DNA of 64,000 bases, taken from Nitrospirota bacterium (GTDB lineage: Bacteria; Nitrospirota; Nitrospiria; SBBL01; JAADHI01). The DNA is taken from the NCBI GenBank assembly GCA_029261135.1, contig JAJDBX010000046.1, forward strand, positions 264,257 to 328,256, in the 5' to 3' direction. The notes beneath the pieces were generated by a model, which saw nothing but the letters and a program-made list of their open reading frames with translations, had not been told where the DNA came from and did no database searches. Each line of letters begins with the position of its first letter. Position 1 is the first letter of the stretch. Shown in pieces: positions 39,118 to 47,408 of the stretch. A program made the translations under genes and the position numbers.

Positions 39118-39711
39118 TTACCCCAAAATATTTCGAGGGATCACGATTTTCTTTCCAACACGACCGATTTTCTCCGGTGGGCCAACAGTAAAGGAAAGCG
39201 ATGTGATTGTTTCTGTTAAGGTCTCAGACGAAAGATTCATTTCATTAAAAATAACAATGAGAGTGTGCCAATACTCCGGCACAGTAAGGCTCACCATATC
39301 TCCTTCAAATACTTCAATCCGTTCAACAAGACCGATCGCTTCTTTTTTGATCTGAACGGATTGAACACCCACGGTATCCCGGATGACATTTAATAGATTC
39401 GCCCAAAGAGGTTCCCCGGCCTCCGAATCAATCACTAAGGGGAAATGGAAAGTCACGATGGGATCTTTTCCTAGCAAGGCTTGCGGGAATATCATTTCCG
39501 GATTGGCATCACAAATACGCCACCATTTCCGCGACTGTTTGTAATACTTGAAGGCCAGATGGTCAAGCCGATCCACCTCCTCCACGGTGTGAAAAAAAAC
39601 ACCATCGACCTCTGGAAAAAGTCTGAGTGCTTTCGATTCGGCCATTTTGCCGTCGGGATCAACCGTGACAATCTCTTCCAGGTTTTTATATCGTGAAATT
39701 TTTGAGAACAT
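39118..39711 (-). CDS. eCIS LysM-like baseplate protein (gp53/Afp7-like)
   Basis: 197 residues. A LysM-like segment lies at about residues 40-75 (EEVDRLDHLAFKYYKQSRKW, WRICDANPEMIFPQ), the form found in gp53-type baseplate proteins that clamp adjacent wedges. The C-terminal half is beta-rich with a second small domain ending IGRVGKKIVIPRNILG. Short, tightly packed between tube-adaptor and hub genes. A role at the tube-baseplate contact is inferred from family and order. Confidence 0.78.
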   Translation of the reverse strand: MFSKISRYKNLEEIVTVDPDGKMAESKALRLFPEVDGVFFHTVEEVDRLDHLAFKYYKQSRKWWRICDANPEMIFPQALLGKDPIVTFHFPLVIDSEAGEPLWANLLNVIRDTVGVQSVQIKKEAIGLVERIEVFEGDMVSLTVPEYWHTLIVIFNEMNLSSETLTETITSLSFTVGPPEKIGRVGKKIVIPRNILG

Positions 39712-39716
39712 ATCCT

Positions 39717-40403
39717 TTATCCCGGAATAACGACATCGGCAATATCGGTAATATTGGCCAAATTCAAAACAGACATGACCTCTTTCATGGCCTTTGAATA
39801 CATGTAGGGAATATTTTTCCCTTCGATGACTTTCAGAGTCACTGCGGCTGAAGCCCGGATCGGATTTAAGTCCGTACTGAATTCTGTTTCAGTGATGTTC
39901 AAGGATTGTATGTTCACTGGCAAAATCCGCTTTCGCCCCCAAATAAAAAGAATCATGGGAGGATTTGCCCCCTTGGTAAAGCTGAACCCACCCGGTGACC
40001 CGAGCAAAGACCCCAGGGCTTGTCCAATCAGACTTTCTTCTTTGGGATGAACCATGAGCTCAAGTGTAGAGAGTTGCGGGGAGATGCCGAATTGCTCTGT
40101 GATGACATCCCCATTATTCAAGTCATCAGTCGCATCCAAGCGAATATCAAAACTGATGGTTTCTTCCGGCACCGTGACTTGCTGTTTCTCTTGTATTTCA
40201 AGCAGATCCATTTCGGTATAATGCAGGCTCTGGTTTCTTGGCGTGGTCGCTGATTCACCCGGCACAGAAAAAGAAAGTGTCCGATTCCGTGTGAGCTGAA
40301 GCGGGTTGAACTGAAACACGACAAAGAGCGGGGGAAGGCTCAAGCCATATTCCACAAATGCGCCCCGTAAAATTTTAGGTTTGTTGCTAAAACCACCAGA
40401 CAT
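39717..40403 (-). CDS. eCIS tube-associated protein (CIS tube/adaptor family)
   Basis: 228 residues. The N-terminal part (AFVEYGLSLPPLFVVFQFNP, LQLTRNRTLSFSVPG) and the later GANPPMILFIWGRKRILPVN and EFSTDLNPIRASAAVTLKVI match the family of contractile injection system tube-cap/adaptor proteins that sit between tube and baseplate hub. The fold is tube-like beta. It follows the effector gene by 12 bases and precedes the LysM-like gene. No odd features. Confidence 0.8.
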   Translation of the reverse strand: MSGGFSNKPKILRGAFVEYGLSLPPLFVVFQFNPLQLTRNRTLSFSVPGESATTPRNQSLHYTEMDLLEIQEKQQVTVPEETISFDIRLDATDDLNNGDVITEQFGISPQLSTLELMVHPKEESLIGQALGSLLGSPGGFSFTKGANPPMILFIWGRKRILPVNIQSLNITETEFSTDLNPIRASAAVTLKVIEGKNIPYMYSKAMKEVMSVLNLANITDIADVVIPG

Positions 40404-40415
40404 TGGTTTTTCCTT

Positions 40416-41726
40416 TTAAAAACATGTTGAGCCCGTATCGGTACTTCGCCATAAATGTGCAGCAAAAAAAGCATAGGCATCCGGCACATTCATCCTGCCG
40501 GCAGTGGTCTGTCCTGCCGGAGGCGCCGTATTCCCCACTGGGTATTGCGCCGAACCCCTGTTCGGGGTATGCGGCCCTGGTGCCGCATCAATACCATTAT
40601 CATGGGCGACTTCGTGAATTAAAATAATGGCGCGACAGGTTGCACCAAAAGCCCAGAAACGATTGCATATATGCACCAGATCATCTGCAGGACGCCAAAA
40701 GGCTTGTGTGGTCCCTCCCGCACAGCTCGCATGTGTGGGATCACAGATATAGTTATTCCGGCGCCCGAGCTCTGTGCGAATTCGGCGATAAGTGGCTTGA
40801 ATTGTTGTCCGTTGTGCTGCGGTAGGGGAAATAAAATGCCGCGCAGACGCTGTTGCATATGTCGTCCTTGCGCGAGGGGCACCTCTTAATCGTGCGATGG
40901 CTACATCCACATAATCTTTTGCCCGCCTTCGCGACACTTCCATCCGGGCACTTTGGTTTGCAGAGCAATTGGTGTATCGCGGCCTGGGTCGTGCCGGTGC
41001 GGGTGCGGCTGGGGCTGCTACAGGTGCAGGGGCTGCTTGCCTCTGAAATCGACTATTCCCTAACCTGCCCGTTTGCTGGATCACATGGGTCAGTTCATGG
41101 GCGATCAAGCCATTGTCCCTTTCAGAGGCCCCTTTTCCTAACCAAATATGGTTTCCAGATGTGAATGCCTTGGCTTTAATTTGCGCGGCAGATTGTCGGG
41201 CCTGCTGATCGTTATGGATGCGAACATGTCCGAAGTCTGAGCCAAAACGCGGTTCCATAAACTGACGTGTCGAAATAGAAAGCCCCTGTCCGCCGCTTCG
41301 TGATAGCTGAAAGTCCGGTCCCGGATCGAATCCACCACCGCCACTTTCTGACAATCGTTGAATCTTTGGCTGTAGCACCTCCTTTTCTTCTTCCGTTTGC
41401 GCGGAAATATCGGGCATCCGCATAATTTGATCGGCGACCTGATCCGCCTCTTGTTCATAAACGTCGTTTGCCGCACCCACAGTCAATTTTGCCTGGATCC
41501 CTGTTTCTTCTTTGGCCGCGCAACGGGCACAACTCCCCCCGCAGGCACATTTTCGTTGGATAATAGGAGACAGACCTGAATGAGCCTGAAAGGCGCTGTT
41601 CCCGACGGCCCGTTGAAGAAATCGATGCGGCCTCAACAAACCGGGTGACATTTGAGGAGTGGGTTTTTTCTGAACCGGGCCTGAACTGTCTCCAGTCTGT
41701 TTTTTTGTTTTATCTAAGGCAAACAT
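40416..41726 (-). CDS. eCIS effector: DUF4157 domain fused to M35-like metalloprotease
   Basis: 436 residues. The N-terminal 75 residues are Pro/Gln-rich, with a Cys cluster (C60, C62, C66, C69: KCACGGSCARC) common before DUF4157. DUF4157 at about 80-220 includes EQEADQVADQIMRM, FGSDFGHVRIHND and HELTHVIQQ (His210-His214); this domain is widely linked to eCIS cargo. An Ala/Pro linker (230-250) leads to a C-terminal domain with a second zinc motif HEVAHDNGID (371-375) and NVPDAYAFFA (Asp416), fitting the HExxH plus downstream Asp of deuterolysin-like (M35) peptidases. It is probably loaded into the tube and acts inside target cells as a protease (inference). Confidence 0.82.
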   Translation of the reverse strand: MFALDKTKKQTGDSSGPVQKKPTPQMSPGLLRPHRFLQRAVGNSAFQAHSGLSPIIQRKCACGGSCARCAAKEETGIQAKLTVGAANDVYEQEADQVADQIMRMPDISAQTEEEKEVLQPKIQRLSESGGGGFDPGPDFQLSRSGGQGLSISTRQFMEPRFGSDFGHVRIHNDQQARQSAAQIKAKAFTSGNHIWLGKGASERDNGLIAHELTHVIQQTGRLGNSRFQRQAAPAPVAAPAAPAPARPRPRYTNCSANQSARMEVSRRRAKDYVDVAIARLRGAPRARTTYATASARHFISPTAAQRTTIQATYRRIRTELGRRNNYICDPTHASCAGGTTQAFWRPADDLVHICNRFWAFGATCRAIILIHEVAHDNGIDAAPGPHTPNRGSAQYPVGNTAPPAGQTTAGRMNVPDAYAFFAAHLWRSTDTGSTCF

Positions 41727-41738
41727 GACAATGTCCTA

Positions 41739-43970
41739 TTAGTTTTTTCCTTCATTTGACGGACGAAGCCGACTGCCGTCCCAGAGCTTTCCAATCTTTT
41801 CAAACTCACGCTGGGTACCATGGATAAGATGTTCCATCCCGATAAGCTGTCCATTTTCTGCGGCTAAAAACGCCGCATTTAAAACAATGTTTTTGATGTT
41901 GCCGCCTGAAACTTGCACTTGTTTGGAGAGAAGCGCGTAATCAACCGACGCGCTGACCGGCGCTTCTTTCGGGAAATGGCGTTTCCAAATCTCCAAACGG
42001 CTCGCGGCATTGGGAAAGGGAAACTCGATGATAAAGCGGATGCGCCGTGTGAAGGCCTCATCCATATTATCCCGAAGGTTGGTCGCTAGGATGACGATGC
42101 CTTCGTATTCTTCCATCTTTTGCAGCAGGTAACTTGTTTCAATATTCGCATATCGATCGTGGGCATCGGAGACCTCTGTTCGCTTTCCGAAGAGGGCATC
42201 TGCTTCGTCAAAAAACAAGATTGCATTGCTTGTCTGTGCCTCTTTAAAAACTTTTGACAAGTTTTTTTCGGTTTCTCCGATATATTTGCTAACCAAAGTG
42301 GAAAGATCCATTTTATAGAGATCCAATTCAAGCGCATGCGCGATGACTTCTGCCGCAAGGGTTTTCCCTGTTCCGGGCGGTCCTGAAAATAGAGCAGACA
42401 AGCCTTTGCCATAGGAAAGAATATTGTCAAAACCCCAGTCTTCAAAAACACGTGCACGATGTTTGACTTGATCGCAGATTTCTTTAAGTTGGGTTTTCTG
42501 ATTTTCTGGCAAAATCAGATCATTCCAATTTGCATGCACATTTATTTTGATCGCTATCTTATTCAGATTTTGATTTGATTGTTTCCTGCAAGCTGAAAAA
42601 AGATCAAAGAGCGTGATTTTTTGATCTGAAGATTCGATTGCCTTTTGGTTTTCAGCATTTTGCACGACCTCTAAAATTTGACCCGGTGTGAAGCGAAACT
42701 GACTGGCCAAGGTGGCGGCCCATTCCTCAACCTTGTCCGGGATTGTTGCGCACAAATGGTGTTGCCAGGCTGCTTTTTGAAGACTGGGCTCAGGCAGAGA
42801 AAGTTGGACGGATTGCAAGACCATTTCTTTGAATAGCACAGTTTGAGGCCATCTCTCTTCTCCACTGATGAATGTAATCCATCCATACTGTTCGATGATG
42901 TTTGAAAGTATTTTTAGAAGGCGTTCGCATTGTGCCTCATCCTTCAAAAAAGTATCTATGTGTTGAAGAAAAAGGGCCGCTTGCTGAAGCAAGCCTTCAC
43001 GAAAAACACCTTGGAGTTTGTTTTCTATCGCTGGATCGTTTGCTAAGAGCATTCCCAAATCAATGGTTAACAGTGGGATATTCAAGTCAGAACAAATCCC
43101 CAAAGCGAGCCCCTTTTTACCGACACCGTGAGGCCCACAAAAATGAAAGACCAATTTTTTCCGATCCGGATTTTGATTAGACAAATGCTGTCGAGTAAAG
43201 TTCAGGAGGTTTCTTTTGATGGTCGTTTCAACGAATAACGTTTTAAATGAAGGCTGTGGAAAATGAAGCATCGATTTACCCAAAAGCTGTTCATCAACTT
43301 CATTATTCCCTAACAGATAATTTAAAATACGCGGATCAAGTTTTAAAAAGCGTGCTAAATCACTTGACCCGGAGGGACTCTGATGATCATCAACAAGCTG
43401 TAATATTCCCGCTCGAAACAGTGTGGAATGGGATGAAAAAACAGCCCTTGCATTCCATCGTTCCATCTCGGATGGACAAACGAGATCTAAGATTAAATCG
43501 ACACTCGGTTTTTTACGCGTAATATCGTCCTGCAAGTAGGCATAGAGCTTGTCATATTTTCGTTGCAGCTCTGGTGCAAGGCAGATGATGATGGCTTCAA
43601 TTTCTAAAGATGAAAGCGAAAAGATCTTCGCCAGCTTCGGCAGAGCTAAAAAGATACCCGCTTTCATACTCTGTTCCACTTTGGCATTGATTTCTTTTTG
43701 AGTAAAATCAAGTGATTTTTGAATCATTTCGACTTTTGGCTGAAGCGAGGAGAAGCTTGGACTTGGTTTGAGCAGATGATCGACTTCTTCGGGAGAAATA
43801 TACATCGACGAATGATCCGGCCGCCTCAGCTCATTCTCTTGTTGTTGGAAAATCGCGGTTCGAAACCGAATCAGCAAATCAAGACTTTTCAACTCGTCTC
43901 TAAGATGACCATGATTGTTTTGATAACAGACCGTTACTTGATCCACCTCATGGTGTTCTCGGATTTTCAT
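41739..43970 (-). CDS. eCIS AAA+ ATPase (Afp15-like)
   Basis: 743 residues with two ATPase-like regions. The first, around residue 275-345, is degenerate: FHFCGPHGVGKKGLAL keeps a Walker-A-like loop but lacks a good Walker B. The second is complete: LFSGPPGTGKT (Walker A, 527-537), AILFFDEADALFGKR (Walker B, about 583), sensor 1 VILATN and an RRIRF arginine finger. This arrangement is typical for eCIS AAA+ ATPases, which are needed for particle assembly or cargo loading. The start overlaps the Pvc16-like cap gene by 4 bases (ATGA). Cytosolic. Confidence 0.9.
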   Translation of the reverse strand: MKIREHHEVDQVTVCYQNNHGHLRDELKSLDLLIRFRTAIFQQQENELRRPDHSSMYISPEEVDHLLKPSPSFSSLQPKVEMIQKSLDFTQKEINAKVEQSMKAGIFLALPKLAKIFSLSSLEIEAIIICLAPELQRKYDKLYAYLQDDITRKKPSVDLILDLVCPSEMERWNARAVFSSHSTLFRAGILQLVDDHQSPSGSSDLARFLKLDPRILNYLLGNNEVDEQLLGKSMLHFPQPSFKTLFVETTIKRNLLNFTRQHLSNQNPDRKKLVFHFCGPHGVGKKGLALGICSDLNIPLLTIDLGMLLANDPAIENKLQGVFREGLLQQAALFLQHIDTFLKDEAQCERLLKILSNIIEQYGWITFISGEERWPQTVLFKEMVLQSVQLSLPEPSLQKAAWQHHLCATIPDKVEEWAATLASQFRFTPGQILEVVQNAENQKAIESSDQKITLFDLFSACRKQSNQNLNKIAIKINVHANWNDLILPENQKTQLKEICDQVKHRARVFEDWGFDNILSYGKGLSALFSGPPGTGKTLAAEVIAHALELDLYKMDLSTLVSKYIGETEKNLSKVFKEAQTSNAILFFDEADALFGKRTEVSDAHDRYANIETSYLLQKMEEYEGIVILATNLRDNMDEAFTRRIRFIIEFPFPNAASRLEIWKRHFPKEAPVSASVDYALLSKQVQVSGGNIKNIVLNAAFLAAENGQLIGMEHLIHGTQREFEKIGKLWDGSRLRPSNEGKN

Positions 43971-44809
43971 GGGGTTACCTCGAAGAAAAAGGTTTTTCGA
44001 AAGAGGTGGGAAATATCAACACGAATTTCATGAAAGCCGGGATCAAGGTCTCCCGGAAGTGTGACATCGAAGCTGTCTCCAGTAATTTCGAAGGCATTCA
44101 AAACAGATCGCCGCATGATGGTGACATAGGCCTGCCATCCAGAAAGATGTTGTCCGCTGAATGTAATGGTTGAACCCGCAGTGGCGCTGGCCGGGCTGAC
44201 CGTGTCAACGGCAGGAGGACTAAAAGGCGCTCTAAAGTCTGGAATGCCCACTTGCCGCACCCGCTCCGCCATTGCGCGTTCACTCTCACTGAGCATGTCA
44301 ACCTGAACGACAGAGACTTCATATAAAACAGAGAGACGAAAGGGTTCCGTAAAGGTATTCCAGACCCGGCTGAGCTCGTCCAAATCGAGGGTGTTCAACA
44401 TGATTTTGATCTGATGTTTGGCATCCGAAAGCCCTTCAACCAGATAGTCTTGTGAAATGATGGGATTTTCGTAAAACACGCGCATGGCCTCTCCCAATAT
44501 CTCATGGGATGCACTGTTTCCTGTTTGCGGGTCATTGGGCGCGTAAGGGGTCATGAGATAAAACAAATTGAGCGATAAAGGCGGCGGCGTCAATTGGCCC
44601 GAATCTCCTGGTTTGACCTGCCAATCTAGATTTTTTAAGCTGGCATTCTCTTGTGCTTTGTACAAAAAAAGGTTGACGCGACGGCTCCCCCCTCCCGAAT
44701 CATTCGGTGACAGAACGGTCACATTGGGAGCAGGGGTGATGACCATTTCTCCGGTCAAAAGATTCCGAAGCGATTCACTGACCATTCCGATTGCGGTTGA
44801 AACGCTCAT
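43967..44809 (-). CDS. eCIS cap/tail-terminator protein, Pvc16/DUF4255 family, with IPT-like domain
   Basis: 280 residues. The N-terminal about 190 (AIGMVSESLRNLLTGEMV, VNLFLYKAQENASLKNLDWQ, LNLFYLMTPYAPND, HEILGEAMRVFYENPII) match the Pvc16 N-terminal (DUF4255) family, which caps the distal end of sheath and tube. From about 200 an IPT/TIG-like Ig domain follows (PPAVDTVSPASATAGSTITF, SGQHLSGW). The extra Ig domain may tune binding to sheath or envelope. Overlaps both neighbours by 4 bases. Confidence 0.88.
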   Translation of the reverse strand: MSVSTAIGMVSESLRNLLTGEMVITPAPNVTVLSPNDSGGGSRRVNLFLYKAQENASLKNLDWQVKPGDSGQLTPPPLSLNLFYLMTPYAPNDPQTGNSASHEILGEAMRVFYENPIISQDYLVEGLSDAKHQIKIMLNTLDLDELSRVWNTFTEPFRLSVLYEVSVVQVDMLSESERAMAERVRQVGIPDFRAPFSPPAVDTVSPASATAGSTITFSGQHLSGWQAYVTIMRRSVLNAFEITGDSFDVTLPGDLDPGFHEIRVDISHLFRKTFFFEVTP

Positions 44810-45897
44810 CTTAATCGTCTCATTCTAAAAACGTGGCTGAGATAACTTCTTTCCCAAAATGCGGAGGGTGTTTTAGTTTGAATTATTTGACGTTTCATGA
44901 TCACGACCGGCTCCGCTGCCGAAGCCGGTTTTTCAGGCCTCGAAGAACTCTCTTTCTCAGCATCGCTCTGTTCACTTGGTTGTGATGTCTCTTTCAAAGC
45001 GCTTTTTTGATTTAGGCTTCGTCCCGTTTGACGCAGTTGTTCAATTTTCGCTTCAGCATTGTGGTTGGCTTCATTGGGTCGGGTGATCTGTCCTGCTTGT
45101 TTTTGAAATATCAGTGGTTTGTTTTCAGGGTGATGAGATTCCGATTCGGAAAATTGTTCAATGTTTGCCTTTTGTTGAAGGGGCATCCTCGGTTGAGTAC
45201 GCATAAATTCGATTGTTTTTGATTTCTCTGGTCTGTCCTTTTTCCTGATTTTCATCTCAGATTTTTTTGAACTTTTGACATACTCATCCGGTGTGTCTTG
45301 CTGTTTTTCCAATTTCTCTTCAACTTCCGATTCATTGGGGGAGGAATGCAAGGTTTGACTCTCTTCTTTTTTTAGGGATTCAATCGGAGGAAAAGTGCGG
45401 ACTTTGTCCGAAAAACCAGGGATCTCGATCTTTGTCAGTTGGGTCTGTGAAAGGCTTTCCTTTTGTTCCGTTGTGGCTTTACTGGAATAGGGTATTTGTT
45501 CAACAGGGTGGCTCAGTTTTTGTTTTTTCTGTAATTTAGAAAAAAGAGACGATGACTCTTCTGGCATGCTTGATTGCAGATTCTCTTCTCCCTTTGGATT
45601 TAGAAACCTCTTCGTATTTTGAAATTGGGTCAGCTTGAGTGGACGGGCTTCTAAATCAAAAGAGGGGATCTCCTTCTGTTCAGCCTGAATCACAGTACGC
45701 ATTTCAGCCAAAGGGTGTGTACTTGTATATTTAAAGCCACTCGGCGGCATCGGCAGGGGATAGGCGATCCCGGACGACGTTTGTTCCGGGATCCCAAGGA
45801 GAGATCGAATGCCCCTGCGGTAATAAAAGGGTTTCGTCCCATTCACGAGGATGTTTTGAAGATACCCTTTATGTGTCTTATTTTGATCAGACGGCAC
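44806..45897 (-). CDS. Unrecognised, largely disordered eCIS-operon protein
   Basis: 363 residues with a GTG start that overlaps the gp26-like gene by 11 bases. Only the first about 50 residues look folded (GYLQNILVNGTKPFYYRRGI, RSLLGIPEQ). The rest is rich in Lys, Glu, Ser, Gln and Pro with short repeated stretches (KEIPSFDLEARPLK; KIEIPGFSDKVRTFPPI) and looks intrinsically disordered, with coiled-coil potential at about 255-300. No tape-measure gene is recognisable elsewhere in the operon, so this could act as a short length ruler, an assembly scaffold or a cargo adaptor. All of this is inference. Confidence 0.6.
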   Translation of the reverse strand: MPSDQNKTHKGYLQNILVNGTKPFYYRRGIRSLLGIPEQTSSGIAYPLPMPPSGFKYTSTHPLAEMRTVIQAEQKEIPSFDLEARPLKLTQFQNTKRFLNPKGEENLQSSMPEESSSLFSKLQKKQKLSHPVEQIPYSSKATTEQKESLSQTQLTKIEIPGFSDKVRTFPPIESLKKEESQTLHSSPNESEVEEKLEKQQDTPDEYVKSSKKSEMKIRKKDRPEKSKTIEFMRTQPRMPLQQKANIEQFSESESHHPENKPLIFQKQAGQITRPNEANHNAEAKIEQLRQTGRSLNQKSALKETSQPSEQSDAEKESSSRPEKPASAAEPVVIMKRQIIQTKTPSAFWERSYLSHVFRMRRLR

Positions 45898-46792
45898 TGT
45901 TTAACCTCTCGATCTCATCGGCTAAGATATCAATATAATGTCGACGCCGCTCTTTCGGCATTTCCATAATCTCTTGCTCACTCCAATGGTAATGGTAAGC
46001 CAGGTAGTGCACTTCACGATAAAGCAAGTCTCGGCTGGTCCTCATCTCTCCAAAAAAGAAATCTTGAAGATCAAAAGGCAGGGTGAACAAGCGCGCACAT
46101 TCAGGGCAATTGATGTCCATGTTCAGCTCCACTTTGGGTGCGACTTTCGACATCTCACGTTCAATCTCTAAGCGGGCCAAGGGAGAGAGTTCCTCGATAT
46201 CCTCGATGGTCTCAATGTTGAGCGAACCGATGGTCTGTAAACAACGAGTTAGCAATTCGCCTAAGGCGCGTGCTTCGTTCTGAGCCAGCATGGGCACGAC
46301 TTTAGACTGATCCACTCCGGTTGGGAGTCTAAAGGTCAGCTCCCGATGTTTCTCCCCATTTTGAGTGAAGGCGGCCCCTGGTGATAGAACCAAGTTGTAG
46401 ATGGGGCCTTTCTCTTCAGATGAGGTGACTGGAATATCATCGATTAAAAAATCGATGTCGGTTTTTTCACCACAATCCGGCCAAGGACAGGGGACTGTGG
46501 CTTGAACCTGGGATCCAAAGGTCGCCTCCCGTATTTTCAACAGGAGATAATCCCGGTCAGCAATCAGAAGGTTCTCTGTAAGGGATTCTGGAACGGGACG
46601 AATTTCACCAATCTGTCGAACACAACGACTTAAAACAGTCGTAACGAGGGAAGCGTATTCCCCCTTATGGTTCTCAGCAAGTAAGGCCTCTTCTCGGCCC
46701 GTCAGTGGAGAGAGCAGGACTTCTCGATGAACGACACCCGCCGGATCAATCCACCCTCCGGGGAGGTTGCAAGTCATTTTTTCCATGAACAA
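45887..46792 (-). CDS. eCIS baseplate assembly protein, T4 gp26-like, with Cys pairs
   Basis: 301 residues. The N-terminal part (LPGGWIDPAGVVHREVLLSP, LTGREEALLAE) and the CPWPDCGEKTDIDFLIDDIP plus CPECARLFTLPFDLQDFFFG segments resemble the T4 baseplate (gp26-type) family, where two CxxC-type pairs form a zinc-ribbon-like unit. The C-terminal helical part (RDLLYREVHYLAYHYHWSEQ, EIMEMPKERRRHYIDIL) matches the tail assembly chaperone-like region found next to tube genes. Likely an assembly chaperone rather than a structural part. A strong hairpin (46811-46858) separates it from the tube gene. Confidence 0.75.
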   Translation of the reverse strand: MFMEKMTCNLPGGWIDPAGVVHREVLLSPLTGREEALLAENHKGEYASLVTTVLSRCVRQIGEIRPVPESLTENLLIADRDYLLLKIREATFGSQVQATVPCPWPDCGEKTDIDFLIDDIPVTSSEEKGPIYNLVLSPGAAFTQNGEKHRELTFRLPTGVDQSKVVPMLAQNEARALGELLTRCLQTIGSLNIETIEDIEELSPLARLEIEREMSKVAPKVELNMDINCPECARLFTLPFDLQDFFFGEMRTSRDLLYREVHYLAYHYHWSEQEIMEMPKERRRHYIDILADEIERLNSAV

Positions 46793-46810
46793 TCCTGAAA
46801 ATAGCTTTAG

Positions 46811-46858
46811 GATGACGAGGGATCAGTCATCAAATGTAGAGACTGATCTCTCGTCATC
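46811..46858 (-). promoter_or_regulatory. Strong stem-loop between tube and downstream genes
   Basis: An 18-bp stem with one mismatch (GATGACGAGGGATCAGTC at 46811-46828, GACTGATCTCTCGTCATC at 46841-46858) and a 12-base loop. No long T-run follows on the coding strand, so a full terminator is unlikely. It could stabilise the sheath-tube transcript or weaken read-through so that tube and sheath are made in excess. Confidence 0.6.
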
Positions 46859-46872
46859 TTATGAGCCCGGGT

Positions 46873-47373
46873 TTAGGCTTCCGTGGGCTCAACAACGGAG
46901 GTATCTCGCTCCCATCCCTCATTTTCAAGTTTGATCGTTTGGATCATGATTGCATTCCCACTGGCATCCAGTTCAGGTAAGGCTTGATATTCCGAGACCC
47001 AACAACGGAAAACATTATAGGCAAGCACCTTCTGACCAGAGAGATTAAAGACATCAATCGTGATATCTTTCCGAAAGTTTTTCAGGGATGTCGCAGAATC
47101 GCCTTGAAAGTTATTCACCAAGTTTGCCCATTCCTCGAAGGTGGTGTCATGAGTGACACCCGCGTCGAGGCTAACAGCTTCATAAGAGGTTTTACCCGGT
47201 ATTTTTCGGCCACTGCTGGGGTCGCCTCCTTCACGCCAATCAGATGATTCGGTTGTTTTTTTCAAGGCACTGCATTTTGAAAGCCCCGCAACATATTGAC
47301 CATCCCATTTGATTTTGAATTTGAAATTCCGGTATGGATCAAAGCGATGGGAATTGACTGCAAATTTTGCCAT
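46873..47373 (-). CDS. eCIS inner tube protein (gp19/Hcp-like)
   Basis: 166 residues, normal for a tube protein. NFKFKIKWDGQYVAGLSKCS at the N-terminus, then TESSDWREGGDPSSGRKIPG, YEAVSLDAGVTHDTTFEEWA and the C-terminal ITIDVFNLSGQKVLAYNVF, CWVSEYQALPELDASGNAIM match the T4 gp19-like tube family. It forms hexamer rings making the tube that carries cargo. GGAGG precedes ATG 47373. It follows the sheath gene by 35 bases. Only one tube gene is present, whereas Afp/PVC-type systems have several. Confidence 0.92.
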   Translation of the reverse strand: MAKFAVNSHRFDPYRNFKFKIKWDGQYVAGLSKCSALKKTTESSDWREGGDPSSGRKIPGKTSYEAVSLDAGVTHDTTFEEWANLVNNFQGDSATSLKNFRKDITIDVFNLSGQKVLAYNVFRCWVSEYQALPELDASGNAIMIQTIKLENEGWERDTSVVEPTEA

Positions 47374-47408
47374 CTTGAATCCTCCTTACAAGTTGCTTTA
47401 AAAGCGGC

